From: Phytophthora sp. 'mugwort'
Lineage: Eukaryota > Oomycota > Peronosporomycetes > Peronosporales > Peronosporaceae
Assembly (NCBI GenBank): GCA_033558025.1
Contig: JAUCEF010000007.1
Location: 6,386,001 to 6,450,000 of the forward strand
Direction of reading: 5' to 3'
Length of the DNA: 64,000 bases
The position numbers were made by a program, and so were the translations under genes. This document shows, in pieces, positions 43,135-54,060 of this stretch (its first letter is position 1; each line of letters starts with the position of its first letter). Under the pieces are notes generated by a model. It worked only from the letters and a program-made list of their open reading frames with translations. It did not search any database and had not been told where the DNA came from.

Positions 43135-43147
43135 TTCTCCCCCTCTA
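43135..43147 (-). promoter_or_regulatory. Polypurine tract of Gypsy family A, copy 2
   Basis: The minus strand reads AGAGGGGGAGAA directly before the LTR. It is nearly the same tract as in copy 1. Confidence 0.75.
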
Positions 43148-43502
43148 AACCATGGACACACCGTATCCACGAGGGTCTGATTGCATCAATCAAAAAGGCC
43201 AGGAACCTTCCGCTTCAAGAGCGCTTCACTGTTCGTTCCACATCGAGTGTCCACACTCAGATGCCCACAGCCAATTGGTCGTTTGACATCGCTCGTTCGC
43301 CTTGCGACAACAGCTCTCACCGCGGCTTCAGCCCTACTGTGTCTCCGACACCTCCGTTATCCCCGTCATCCCATCCTGGAGAGATCACCTGACCGCGTGC
43401 CACCACTACCCGCAAGCCGCTCGGTGTTTGAGTAACACTCAGCCCACAAGCGTCTATACGGTCAGAAGCCCATGGGTGGCGCTGGTGAATCCGCTGGAAA
43501 CA

Positions 43503-44451
43503 GTGCAGCCACCAGCTATGCGCGAGGCATCATCTTTGACGACCTTGGAGGAAGATGAAGAGGTGGTCGACTACACCGAGTCCGTGACGGGCGGTAGCCC
43601 TGTCCGCTCGTCGAGGCCTCGCCGCCAACGGCTCGATCCGAATCCTTTCAGGCTCTCGATTCATAGAACATGATCCCATGGGATCTGGTGGCGTCACCAA
43701 TTCTATAGACAAAATCCAGGAGCAACAGGTTGCTGCTGATCCGCAGCTCTCGCGCTCGCAGTGGCCTGTGGTTCGGCCATAGCGTACCCCGTCATGCCGT
43801 GACTATGGCTTCAAGCCTCGCGACCAGTGAGTGGCTCGTCAAGCAGCGTCGGAGTTGCTTAACACATATGTGATTGGGCCGGCGGCCGCAACACCCGACG
43901 AGCTCGCCGCGCGAGAGTCTCTCAGAGAAAGATACTTGACTCCTCAAGTGACTACTCAGCGCGAGTACCGTGAGCGCCTGCAAGTTCAAGCTCGGCATGG
44001 ATCGGCTCCACCGATGCGGACTTACCCAGTCGTGCTCCTGTCAGGAGAGACGTCCTGGGAAGACGATGGACATCTCCAAAGTTGGGTGGAAGGAGCTCGC
44101 AAGCTCTCTTCCATTGATGCCCTTCGGGCTAATTTCAGTGAAACTGATGTTCGAGTCGAACGTCGACTCCGTTTCGAGTTCGCGAAACTCAAGGTGAAGC
44201 GCCAGTTGCCCCCCCCCCCCCCCCCCCTGCCTAACGGCCTCGCCCCCAGGGCTCTCTTCGCACTCGATGCTTCTGCTGCCACAGCCAGCGGCTCTCAGGC
44301 ACGTGAGGCCGCCCCTCTCCAAGGCCAGAGCGACAGCTCTGGTGCTGGCCTTGGCTCCCCAGCGGTTATTGCCGGGAAGCGCAAGGCGAGTGACGCATCG
44401 GTCACTGTCCCTCGGGGCACTGCTGATCGCGTCGATCGAAAGCGTCCATGA
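43503..44451 (+). CDS. Antisense accessory frame of Gypsy family A, copy 2
   Basis: An acidic lead (TTLEEDEEVVDYTES, then a basic RSSRPRRQRLDPNPF) is followed, after one or two frame breaks near 43670-43830, by a clean 206-codon frame (43831-44451). That frame carries LLNTYVIGPAAATPDELAAR, MRTYPVVLLSGETSWEDDG, LRANFSETDVRVERRLRFEF and AKLKVKRQLP. A proline run follows, coded by 19 C residues (44209-44227), then a Ser/Ala-rich tail with KRKASDASVT and DRVDRKRP. The strand is opposite to gag-pol, and the frame lies between the polypurine tract and the chromodomain. The matching frame in copy 1 shows conservative replacements, which argues for protein-level selection. No known domain is recognised. 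Confidence 0.6.
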
Positions 44452-44944
44452 CGTCTTGCCGGAGGGGAACCTCGTACTCCCATAAGTTCTGTGAGTGAGG
44501 ATACCCCCTCCACTACACAAGATATTGGGTACGACCCTGGCGACGATGCCGCGCCACTAAGCGCTACACCGGGTAGTGGGGATCTCCCTGCTTATCGAGC
44601 AAAGCCGGCGGCGGTATCTGACCGGCTGGACCCTCGCGTTGCGAGTCGCAGTGATCTGCTGGCGGTCGAGAGGCGGGTGCAGACCCTGTTCGACTCGCTA
44701 CAGTGGGCGACGAGTCATCGTGACCGTCTCGCTGACGGGATCGATGCCGTGTATCATCGGGTCGACTAGTTTCAGTCTCTTGCCTCGGTTGCCAACCGCA
44801 TAGAGCCCCTGGAGCAGTCCTCTGCTCGTCGCTTCGAAGCGCTGGAACGTTCGCTCGCTGAGTTACGTGGTCAGTTGGACCTCCTCGTGCGCCTCCAGCG
44901 CTTTGGCCAGCCACCTGCTGTGGCGCCAAACCCTCCACGCTCAC
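44420..44944 (-). pseudogene. Gypsy family A chromodomain and linker, copy 2
   Basis: Reading leftward from 44944: EGLAPQQVAGQSAGG, a Ser/Arg/Asp-rich linker, then PPPALLDKQGDPHYPVE, and in another frame QYLV-stop-WRGYPHSQNLWEYEVP and DVMDAFDRRDQ. The stop replaces the Lys codon of the YLVKW motif (AAG to TAG). This is the C-terminal chromodomain of the integrase, aligned with 21375-21626. Confidence 0.8.
44491..44944 (+). other. Helical frame continuing the antisense gene, overlapping the chromodomain on the other strand
   Basis: The frame 44491-44769 has an N-terminal low-complexity part and then RSDLLAVERRVQTLFDSLQW and RLADGIDAVYHRVD. After one stop it continues with VANRIEPLEQSSARRFEALE and SLAELRGQLDLLVRLQRFG. 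The heptad spacing of Leu, Val and Ile suggests a coiled coil. Because the opposite strand codes for the chromodomain and its linker, part of this openness may be a by-product. Confidence 0.4.
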
Positions 44945-44969
44945 CGAGCCGGGTCTCGATATGCTTAAG

Positions 44970-46190
44970 GAGGCCTACGCAAACACGGGGTGTGTACGCA
45001 TCTTCTTCGGAAGATTGAGCGTGTACGCAAGGCCCTTTCTGGCCACGATCTTAAAAGGTCCGATGAAGCGCCGGCGCAACTTAGTTTTAAAGACCGCAGA
45101 CACTGCATGTGTAGGTAGTTTTTTGCGTTTAATAAAACTTTGTTTTATTAAACGCAAAAACCTCAAACACCTCAATGTTGTTTCTGCCCCTTGCATCAGC
45201 CTATTCCTTCTGAACATCCTGGCTTTCAGCTATCGCATCGCGTATTAGTCGTAAGATATTCAAACGCGTAGACACGAACGTGTCCACTTGCTTGCGAACT
45301 GCAGCTGGGTTGATATTAGCTAGCCCACCGGCTATCCCTCCCCACTAAGCCCAGAACCACGTAGTGTTGGCGTCATCGGAACGCGAGGGTGTGTGAGACC
45401 GTTGAAATAAAACGGGGTGAACCCTGTCGAGGCATGCACCACTTTGTTCAATGCAAACGCAACGAGCGGTAGCATGGCGCTCCATTACTTGGTTCTGTCC
45501 GCACAGATACTCCGAAGTATGCCTTCGACAACGCGATCCACGCGTTCCGTTTGACCATCGGTCTGCGGATGGTCCTCTGTGGACATGTCGAGTCGAGTGC
45601 CGAGTACCTTAAGAACTGACGTCCAAAACTTACCCGTGAAAAGGGGGTCTTGGTCCGAAACAATTGCCTCCGGCAGGCTATGCTGTCGGAAGATGCGATC
45701 CATGAATAGCGTGGCTGTTCTCTCTCCATTGATGGAGTCCGGCATTGCCGCGAAATGAACCATCTTACTCAATCGGTCGACAAACACCACGATGCCCGTG
45801 TTGCCCACTGCATCCCGCGGCAAGCCGAACACAAAGTCCATACGCATGGATTGCCAACACCCCGTTGGTACAGGCAAGCTGTCCAACAGCGAAGCCAAGT
45901 GTGGCGAGGTTTAACCCCCTGACACGCCTCACACGTGCGTACATGAGTACAGACCCACTGTAAGGATCCAGCCACCGGTAGGGGGAGCTCACCGAGCTTT
46001 AAGTCTTCTGTCGACCGAGATGACGACCAGTGGTGTATCATGTGCCTTATAGAAGATACGGTACTTTCGATCTCTTCGTGAAGAACCATGACACGTGGGG
46101 AAGTTTCTGGACCAGTACCGTAGTACAATAGGCCATCATCGAAAGTGTATCAATGCAGCCTCGCGCGCAACCGCGCTGACAGCTTAATGT
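44970..46190 (-). pseudogene. Gypsy family A integrase
   Basis: The zinc-binding part is near 46128-45900 (TCEACQGVKP, a partial H2C2 motif). The core frame, 45898-45485, reads MDFVFGLPRDAVG (first Asp), IVSDQDPLFTGKFW (second Asp) and DGQTERVDRVVEGILR (Glu), so all three catalytic residues remain in one open frame. The barrel end, 45217-44975, reads KLRRRFIGPFKIVARKGLAY. A 19-bp perfect hairpin (45120-45160) lies within the last part and breaks its upstream side. Confidence 0.88.
45120..45160. repeat. Perfect 19-bp hairpin inside the integrase region
   Basis: The left arm at 45120-45138 (TTTTTGCGTTTAATAAAAC) is matched exactly by its reverse complement at 45142-45160, with loop TTT. The integrase frame makes no sense across it, so it arose after the element had inserted. 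Confidence 0.9.
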
Positions 46191-46195
46191 ATGGT

Positions 46196-46714
46196 TTAGC
46201 AAACTCCGCGCTTCTTAGCATATAGCAGATCTACGCAGGAATCATCACGCGCGTACGCCGCGCGGATCATGTGTGTCATAGACGAACTCACCATCGTTAC
46301 GTGAGCGATCTCATAGTCTGGCCTGCGTGATAACGCATCGGCCAAGACGTTCTGCCGACCAGGCTTTTCTTCACCTCGAAGTTGTACTCCGCAAAAAAGT
46401 GGAGAGCCAACGGGCCATTCACTGAGCGGGATAAGGAGACTGGGTAGTGACGCATGATCAGTGTAGATCACAAACGGCTTAAAGCCGAGCAGGTGAACCC
46501 TGAATATGGCGAGCGCATACTTCGTCGCAAGTAGCTCTTTGTCATGAACTAGATAGTTCTTCTCAGCAGCCTTAAGCTGGGGATATTCAAACGCGATCAC
46601 GCGTTCACGCCCTTCAACGTCTGCTTGCAACAAAGCACTACCGATGGCAAAGTCCGACGCGTCACAGACGACGCTGAAAGGACGATCGGGATCTGGCAGC
46701 GCCAGGATCGGTGC
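46196..46714 (-). pseudogene. Gypsy family A RNase H
   Basis: The frame 46633-46196 reads IAFEYPQLKAAEKNYLVHDK, ELLATKYALAIFRVHLLGF and VIYTDHASL, the Ty3/Gypsy RNase H (K-E-L-L-A; Y-T-D-H). Then comes NVLADALSRRPDYE, the usual end before the integrase finger. One shift is visible near 46400. Confidence 0.88.
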
Positions 46715-47707
46715 CTAAAGGAGACGCTTCTTAATGGCTTCAAATGCCTCTTGATGTCCGGTGTCCCAACACCAATCCCTCTTAAGGCGTTGGCAGTGGC
46801 CTTGCCACCTCAGCATATTCTTGCTGTACTTGTGCAAGTAATTGACCAGGCCAAGCCACTTCCGTAAGTTTTTTCTGGTTCTTGAAACCGGCCAGTCTAC
46901 AATGGCCTTGACCTTAGCGGGCTCCGCTCGAAGGCTCCGCTTCCCAATGAAGCATCGCAGAAAGGGAGCTTCAGCGCCGAAGAGACACTTGTCAATGTTA
47001 GCATACAACTTGTGTGTGTGTGCATGCACTCGAGCACCGCTCACAGGTGCTCGATGTGGTTCTCCACATCAGTCTTTCCGTGCTCCGCACGTCCGTGGAC
47101 GACTATATCGTCGAAGTATGCCTGAGCATACGCCTGTGGGGCCTGAACAGTTGCGTCACAAGACGATTTATCGTCGCAGGAGCGTCCGACAGCCCTTTGG
47201 GGCATTATTAATCACTCCCAGAGCATACCGCTCAGAGAGCTGACCGCGGTAAGAGAAATATCGCTTGCTCGCATGAGCAATTGATAGTATCCATCGACCA
47301 AGTTGAGGGCACCGTACACCGTACACCCCGCCATGTTGTTCTGGAGAACGTCCTTCCTAGGAATAGGCGTCTACGCCGGAATTGTGGCCGCGCTAAGCTA
47401 GTTAAAAGCATGAACGATGCGCCACTTGCCATTCGACTTCCTGAAACAAAATATCGGCATAGAGTGGGGAGCCTTGCTCTCTCGCACCACCTCCGCATCG
47501 GGTTTTGCACTGACGAACCCGTCAATGACGGCACACTGCTCCTTGGGCAAAGGCCACTGCCTTGTCACGCAGTATTTGGTTCCGGGAACCAGGTCGATCT
47601 CGTGGCGCACACCTCGGATCAGGAGGTAAACCCGAAGGTGGGCCCTTAGTGACGACGGCTTGATATTCCTTCACAAAAGGATAGAATGGATCCGAAGAAT
47701 CCTTCAA
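46715..47707 (-). pseudogene. Gypsy family A reverse transcriptase
   Basis: The N-terminal part (47610-47398) reads VPGTKYCVTRQWPLPKEQ, SMPIFCFRKSNGKWRIVHAF. The palm motif QAYFDDIVV (F-D-D box) is at 47121-47095. The thumb and connection part (47044-46715) reads LYANIDKCLFGA and VSRTRKNLRKWLGLVNYLHK. Several stops lie between the pieces. All expected RT blocks are present in order. Confidence 0.9.
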
Positions 47708-48347
47708 GATCGCCGATCCACTTCGCGCATTGAGCGCCTTCTTCGTGTCCTCCAGGACAGCTTCGGCCAGAAGCTACGACGAGTTGATCTCCCTCTGAGG
47801 TCGAATAACGACCAGTTCGGCTAGGTCGTCTGCCTTCAAGGTTTCAACTAATTCGGCGAGGGACATTTCGTCCAGCTCCAGCAGAGCGTCTACGGCGGGA
47901 ATAGCATCGAGGCTGACGTCGCCATCACCCCCCCCCCTGTCACTCCATTCACAAGCGAGCATACCTTATCGTTATCTTCCGTCAGGTGTCATCCCCTCAT
48001 CTCGCTCCAACAGCACCTCGATGTCTTGGGCGACACCCGACGAATGACAGCTGGTTCCACAGCTATCGTCCAGTGGATCACGTACCACTCCACTCGCATC
48101 AGTAGGGCCACGCCCAAGATTGATCGGCGTATTGCCGCACGCGCCAACATTGGCACGTAGCAGGTCTGCGCCATCGTGGCATTCACGGCTCAGCGAGTTT
48201 CGTGCCGCTCCACGCGCATCACCATGGCTCCACCCATGATGCCTCGACACTTGGTCGATCACGCCATCTTCGGCATGCAGCGATGGCGCGTTATCGCAGC
48301 GAGCGTCGCTCGGTGGGTTTCGTGCCACTCCACGTTCATCCCACGAG

Positions 48348-48943
48348 TTATGCTCGGTACACTTGTCCATTGCACGTATCCAGTAGCTCGGACACACCGA
48401 CGTCCAGCATATTGCCCGACTCGGTCCAGTGCCTGCGCCAAAAGCGCTTCTGCTTGCTAGCAGAGGAGGGTTCATGACTCACCAAAACACCGCCAGTAGA
48501 AGTGCGCATAGCGCCTAAGGTCTTCAACCTCCAATCAATCCATGGCTCGTGGCGCTCAAGCCAGGACATGCCAAGGATGAGGTCGTACCTCGCATCCAGG
48601 TCCAGGAACAGACAACGTTCGACGCTATCGAAGTCTAGGAACTTCACTGCCAGATCCACGGGGATATTAGGTACTGCGACACGCGTCCTAGTCTCTAAGC
48701 GGAAGTAATGATGTCACGTAACCGCGCCTCCAGCACCTCTGCATAATACTGACTTCCTTCAATCGTGGTGCGTCGAGCGTAATTGCCCGGCGCTCTCGAA
48801 CCAATCAGGGCCGTCCATGGCTTGTCAAAGCCTTTGACAAACGCCTGGACGACCAGCGAGCCTGGATTGCCGTTCCGTGCAAAAGAGCACAGAGCACTTC
48901 GGAGCGAAGCCCTGCTGACATCTGTCACGTCCCAGAGGTTCAA
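48348..48943 (-). pseudogene. Gypsy family A protease
   Basis: The frame 48943-48695 reads LVVQAFVKGFDKPWTALIG and SRAPGNYARRTTIEG. The family has D-[ST]-G at this spot; here it is G-S-R, so the catalytic Asp is lost. The frame 48659-48348 reads DLDARYDLILGMSWLERHEP and WIDWR, the conserved end of the retropepsin (I-L-G-M). Confidence 0.82.
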
Positions 48944-48949
48944 CAGAGC

Positions 48950-50028
48950 TCAGTTCTGTCCCAGTAGGCCGCCCACACCTACTGGTTTTTGGTGTTTCCC
49001 CGCGCCGGACTCCGTATACTGGGTCGGGGCAGATGATTGGCTCGACGGAGCCTGGCGTTTTTTTCGCAGGGGGCATCTCGCTCTAAAGTGACTCGGGTCA
49101 CCACAAAGAAAGCATCGGCGGATGTCGCGTCGCTGCGCAGCCGTTCGGAGCTCTGTCTCCTCGTCGACAGATTCAGCGTAGAGGAGTCCATAGACAGAGG
49201 GCCGCTCGACGAGCCAGTAGAGGTGCATTCCAACCAAGTCACGCCGACTTGAAATTGAACTCGGCATGTAATGACACGTCCACCGCCTCATAAAAAGAGG
49301 TGGGGTGCACACGGAAGAATTACGTCCTGGCCAGCCAGTGCAGAGTGCCTCCATCAATATGGTCACCGTGACCCCCTCGGGTAGAGGATCGGCAGTCATA
49401 GTGTTACACTTGGACAAATTCCTCCATATCCTTCTTACCCTGCCGGGTAGCTAAGAAGCGAGATCGTACGGGATATGCCTGGTGAGGCTGACTAGAACAT
49501 TCGCATAACTGGCGCTTTAGCTCATCTCACCATATGAAAGCCGCGTCGAACGACGTTCTGCACGTGAGTGCTCATTGTCGCACTCGACCCCCGAGCTTGG
49601 AGACAGCTAGCGCGACGCGCTGTCGCTCTGCCGCAACAATGCAGAAGCCGTGGCTATCTCCTCCTCGCGGATCCTAAGCAGGAGATTCTCTCCATCCATG
49701 CCCTCGAAGTTCTTTACACTGCCCGCGAGCGGCTTGGGTCGCGAGGAGCTATCCGGCGTCGTCGGTGTAGGCATCGCAGACGCAACCGAAGCAGAAATCT
49801 TCTGCTGGAGGTGCTCTAACAGAGCATATTCATAGTCTGAGAAAGTCTCAAGACGCGCATTGGTCGCGTCGGGCCTTGCGAAGCAAGATGCTGAATGCCA
49901 TCAGGGCCCAACAGAGACATCACCTTGTTAAACCCGTCTTGTTGGCTCTGGGCCAAGCTTGTGTCTGACGCCCACATACCATGGGCTGATGTATGCGGCA
50001 GATTCTGTTGTGGTTCACTGCGAAGCAT
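48950..50028 (-). pseudogene. Gypsy family A gag
   Basis: The N-terminal piece is 50028-49816, with a further frame to about 49560 (KNFEGMDGENLLLRIREEE). The C-terminal piece (49417-48950) ends with a CCHC knuckle, CFLCGDPSHFRARC, and a basic, Ser/Gln-rich tail. It is on the same strand as pol and upstream of it, showing that the plus-strand frame at 43503-44451 is not the gag of this element. Confidence 0.82.
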
Positions 50029-50950
50029 GACAAGTGGCAGGTACTCCTATTTATACGGTTCGATGTGAGACTGTGTTCAGGACATGAGGCGTACAGCGAT
50101 GGCGATACCATTGTCTAAATTGGTACTGCCAATCTCCTCGTGTCTTTGATAGTATGGCTGTGATACTTCATTGATGTATGACTGGGTTTCTTAATAGAAG
50201 TAATTCGAGAGAAATTGTCCAATTTCACTCAATTAAAGGGACCTGGTAATACATGTATACGCAGCCGCTACGCGGCAGTTACGTAAGCTTGAATAGTGCC
50301 TGTTTCGCTCTTTCAAGAGCTTGAGCCGCTAACCCCAGCACGGTGGGATAAACGCGTTATTCACGCTAGACAGTACCACGGTAGTGGTACAGAAGCATTC
50401 TAGATAGTAGTTTCGGATGGCTGTAATCGCTGACTACCGAATTGTGGTCGTTTAGCGATTTGGCTATAAGAATTGTCAACGTTCCAAATAAAAAGGGTCC
50501 ACGTTATAAATTGCCGGAACTTGTACAAAAAATCTCACTAAATTAAGAATTGCATTCAGAATCCAGTTTTAAAGATGTTTAATTGCCGCGCTGAGGCAGC
50601 GATCACAACTTTGAAGTGATCAAGCGGGCCGATGGGCGAGCACCGACACGGCGATCTGGAAACCTGTTCGCGCACCTCAGGGGGGCACATAATCGCGCGC
50701 AGATTCCTAATGACGCTGGTAGGCATTCTGCCTTTCTTTTGGAGCCACGTACGGCAACTGACATGATTTTAACCGCAAGCAACGGTATCCTGCTATCAAT
50801 GCCTTCAAAGACTCAGGTAAAGTCGATGGCCTTATAGCCAACGTAATCAACAGCGGGCTTTAATCTCCTTCTGCATAAGTGCCGTCAGCTCGCAGTGAAT
50901 CAAACAACCGTCGATGTACAAATAAAACTCCTGCTTCGTCGAGGGTAGCT
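50029..50950. other. 5' region of Gypsy copy 2 without a recognisable 5' LTR
   Basis: I looked for an LTR matching 42780-43134 and found none; the 5' end is lost or strongly diverged. A plus frame (50616-50837) reads RSGNLFAHLRGAHN, which resembles the helix of a BED-type zinc finger but lacks the cysteines, so I do not call it. Confidence 0.4.
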
Positions 50951-51080
50951 AACACGTGAGTTTTGGTATTTAGCTCCAAACGTTTTGAGCGAGCATGCTG
51001 AGTTCGATACTGCGACTGATGCAGTAGATGGACCACTCCAAGACCTCAAATCATCAAGCGGTACCACACGTGGAGAAGTT

Positions 51081-54060
51081 TCATCCAAACGAATTAATTG
51101 GAAATCCCTCGAGCAGACTCTTCGGCGGACTATGAACGCCGAGTTTGCTGAAGCCGCGGGCGGGCTTAGCGGGATTACTGAAGTTGGGCAGGGAACAAAT
51201 AAACATGTGGATAACGGAATCAATTGCTGTGCATGCTCTCAGCTTCCTCTGTAGCTTGTTAGTTCCAGTCAAATTCAAGACTCCTTCATTTATGTAGCGT
51301 ATCGTTAATGGTCCTGTGAGCTCTCTCGGCAACTCCATTAGCTTGCGTTTTTGTTTGTTTTTGCTGTTGTGATTATTTGTTGAATGCCATAAATCTCAGC
51401 GACGCAAGGAACCATTTTTGAAATTCTGGTCCTTGATCAAAGATGCACCTTTCGGGACGCGGGTAGCGATTAAGCCATCCTTGTTCTACTATACTTTGCT
51501 GCTTCTGCAATTGTGCCGTCCGTATCTGCTGCTCCTTCAATTATTCGTGTGCACGTATCGATAATTGTTGCGGCTGTCCACTGTTGCATTGATCCAAAGG
51601 GACCGATAGTATCGACTGAAATTTCTGCCCATGGCCGCGTTGTTGCGTCTTTTATATTAGCATTTTGTTTGATAGATTGCTGCGTGCACACTGCTTACAG
51701 CTGCGAACCCACTGATGTTTTTTTGCTCGGTCCATCCCTGGCCACGTGAACAGTTTAGATTCGTACATCACGGTTTTACTCGGGTGAACTAGCCATTGCT
51801 GGTAGGTCCTTAGCACCTTAGTGACTAAAGCTTTCGGCAATATGACCTTCACCATTTGCCTTGCTGACAAGCACCTTAGTGCTGCCAATCGCACGCCACT
51901 CAGCTATGGGTCTTCCTGGAAGGCCCATTTGGTGTTGGTGTTTCTGCGATTTCACAGAGCGAGAGCGGGAACTTAGGGTTCATTTTATTTTTGTAGTGTT
52001 GTGGTGCAGATCGCCGCTGCTACCATCGCAGTTTATTTAGTAGCAGTCGGGACATTTTTTCACCAAATTGTCGTGAATCCGAACATAGATCATTTCAAGC
52101 CCATATTACTCAATTCCAAGCCGCCACCTCATCATTTGAGCATTGTTGAACGTGGTTTCCGTCGAATTCTTGTGATCAATGCATATTCGCAGTTGCAGTC
52201 TCCATAAGATCGATCAAAATTCCTGCTACATTTCAAGAATACTTAGCAGCTCTTTCTTGTTCATGGTGTACTGGATCTGAGTTTGAGCGCACTTTCGCGA
52301 CAAAAATGCTTACAGCTTTCCGACTTGCATTATTACTCCTCTCAACTGTTAATCCGATGCATCGGTGTAAATGTCGAAAGCCTGGTCAAAACGGGATATG
52401 CTAACGAGACCTGTTGCATATTTATGCCTTTTGCCTGTTCAAAAGATCACTGTTGCACTGTTCCCCATTTAAATGGGCGTTTGCTTGAAGTCAATGCGGT
52501 CGATTGGGTCAATCTCTCTGCTCTTCCTCGCCACATCTATTTGCAGTAGTTAATCATTCCCAGAAATCGACGGATATCACGTATAGTGCGCGGCCGATCA
52601 AGCTTCGCTATTGCTTCAACCTCTTTTGCACCGGCTGCTTGCCCTTCGTACTAATCCCGAAGTTTAAGTATTCTACTTCTCTCATGCAGAACTTAGTTTT
52701 CATAGCATGTATTACTCCTGCATCCTTAAGCCGCTGGAGCACTACTCGTAGGTGCTGTAAATGCCCGTCAAATGTGTTCGAAAGTACCAGCATCATCTGA
52801 GTAATATGCGCACAAACGGCAAGTCTCCTAGCAGATGCTGCATCACCGCATGAAATTCATCTGGGGCGGTACTAGTACGCATTGGAAGTCTATAGTACCG
52901 ATACTGCTCCCACGGGTAATACTGTAGCAGTGTAGGGCCGACTTTCCTCCGCCAGCTCTCGACTGTAATAACCCATTACCAGATCAAGTGTTGTTACGAA
53001 GGCCGGCTTTGGTAACGCACGAATCAATATTGGATTCGCGGCAGGGGATAGTACCGACGTTCCATGCAAAGGTTGAGACTTAAAAAATCAGTCAGAATTC
53101 TGAAAGTTCCATCTTCCTTCGGAATAATGAATGCAGATGCTGCCCATGGTGAGTCCTTGTCCAGTCCAAGGATGCCAAGCTTTACCAATCTCTCCACTTC
53201 TCGCAATGTTGCTTCTTTGTAGATCCACCGGATTGAGTAAGGCTTCTGTGCACTTGGACGACTACCGGGTCTTATTGGCAGTTTATACGGCGGCATCTTC
53301 AGTGCCCAACCCCTCCAAGAACACCACTCGGAACGATTCTAGCAGCTCTAACAATCGACCCTTCTGATCCTCCTTCAAATGTTCTTTAGGTAGCAGCGCA
53401 GTTAAATCTATCACCTTGCCTGAAACATTCAAAATGTGCACGGTGCGATCATCTGCATCGCGCACTGCAAATGCCACATGTTTTTCAATCTCGGGCTTAG
53501 ACTCCATTGGTCGCTCAATTCCATCCCACAAAAATATTTGCTCCTGATAGTTCAATACCATCCCTTGCGTTTGCAAGAAATGTGTTCACAGAATGAATGG
53601 GTGCACCATTTTCTCCACCACCATGAACGCTTGAGTGCAGAACCTCGTTTCTGAGAATTCGGGCAGCGTGAACGGAACTCAGTAACCACGAGCACGTCTT
53701 GGAGTTCATCGTTCACATTCGATAACTGCCGCCGCCCTGCTGCGGCGTATACCACGACACAACTTCTTTTGCAGCCATTGACCTGGTGCTCCCCGTATGT
53801 AGCAGCGCCCACGCACGTCGTTTGCTTAACGGATACCTTAACGTCACTTGTGTCTGCAGTGTTGGGCAGCTTGTAGCACCCGAATCGCCCAGTAGTATAG
53901 CTGCAACTCGATCACCTTCACGCGCCGGAGGATCCCAGAACAACAACGGATCACGGTCATCATGTTGTCGTTTTGGCTCTGCGGTTGGTGCACTATTCCA
54001 GGTCGGCCGTACTACTCAGGGCGGAGCCTTTCTTTGGCGTTGGTCCTTATTAGTTCGGGG
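51081..54060 (-). pseudogene. Gypsy element B, gag-pol remnant
   Basis: Order on the minus strand: protease (53946-53720) with LLHTGSTRSMAAKEV, where D-T-G-S should stand, so the catalytic Asp has become His; a linker (53576-53283, KEHLKEDQKGRLLELLESF); RT start (53296-53024, GILGLDKDSPWAASAFIIPK); RT end (52796-52608, HLQHLRVVLQRLKDAGV); RNase H traces (52560-52250); integrase finger (51894-51652, LFTWPGMDRAKKHQWVRSC with C-K-Q-C); integrase core (51691-51470, WAEISVDTIGPFG, first Asp; NGVAERAHRTIND near 51350-51300, the Glu block). Heavily broken. It is unlike family A and is closest in style to Gypsy C. Confidence 0.85.

Noticed and set aside
43831..44451. Plus-strand frame as gag of a plus-strand LTR element
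   Set aside because: The LTR is preceded by a purine tract only if read on the minus strand. No primer-binding-like TGG follows it on the plus strand, and a proper gag with CCHC knuckle is found on the minus strand at 48950-50028.
50616..50837. BED-type zinc finger gene
   Set aside because: Only the helix NLFAHLRGAHN resembles the family; the cysteine pair is missing and there is no downstream domain.
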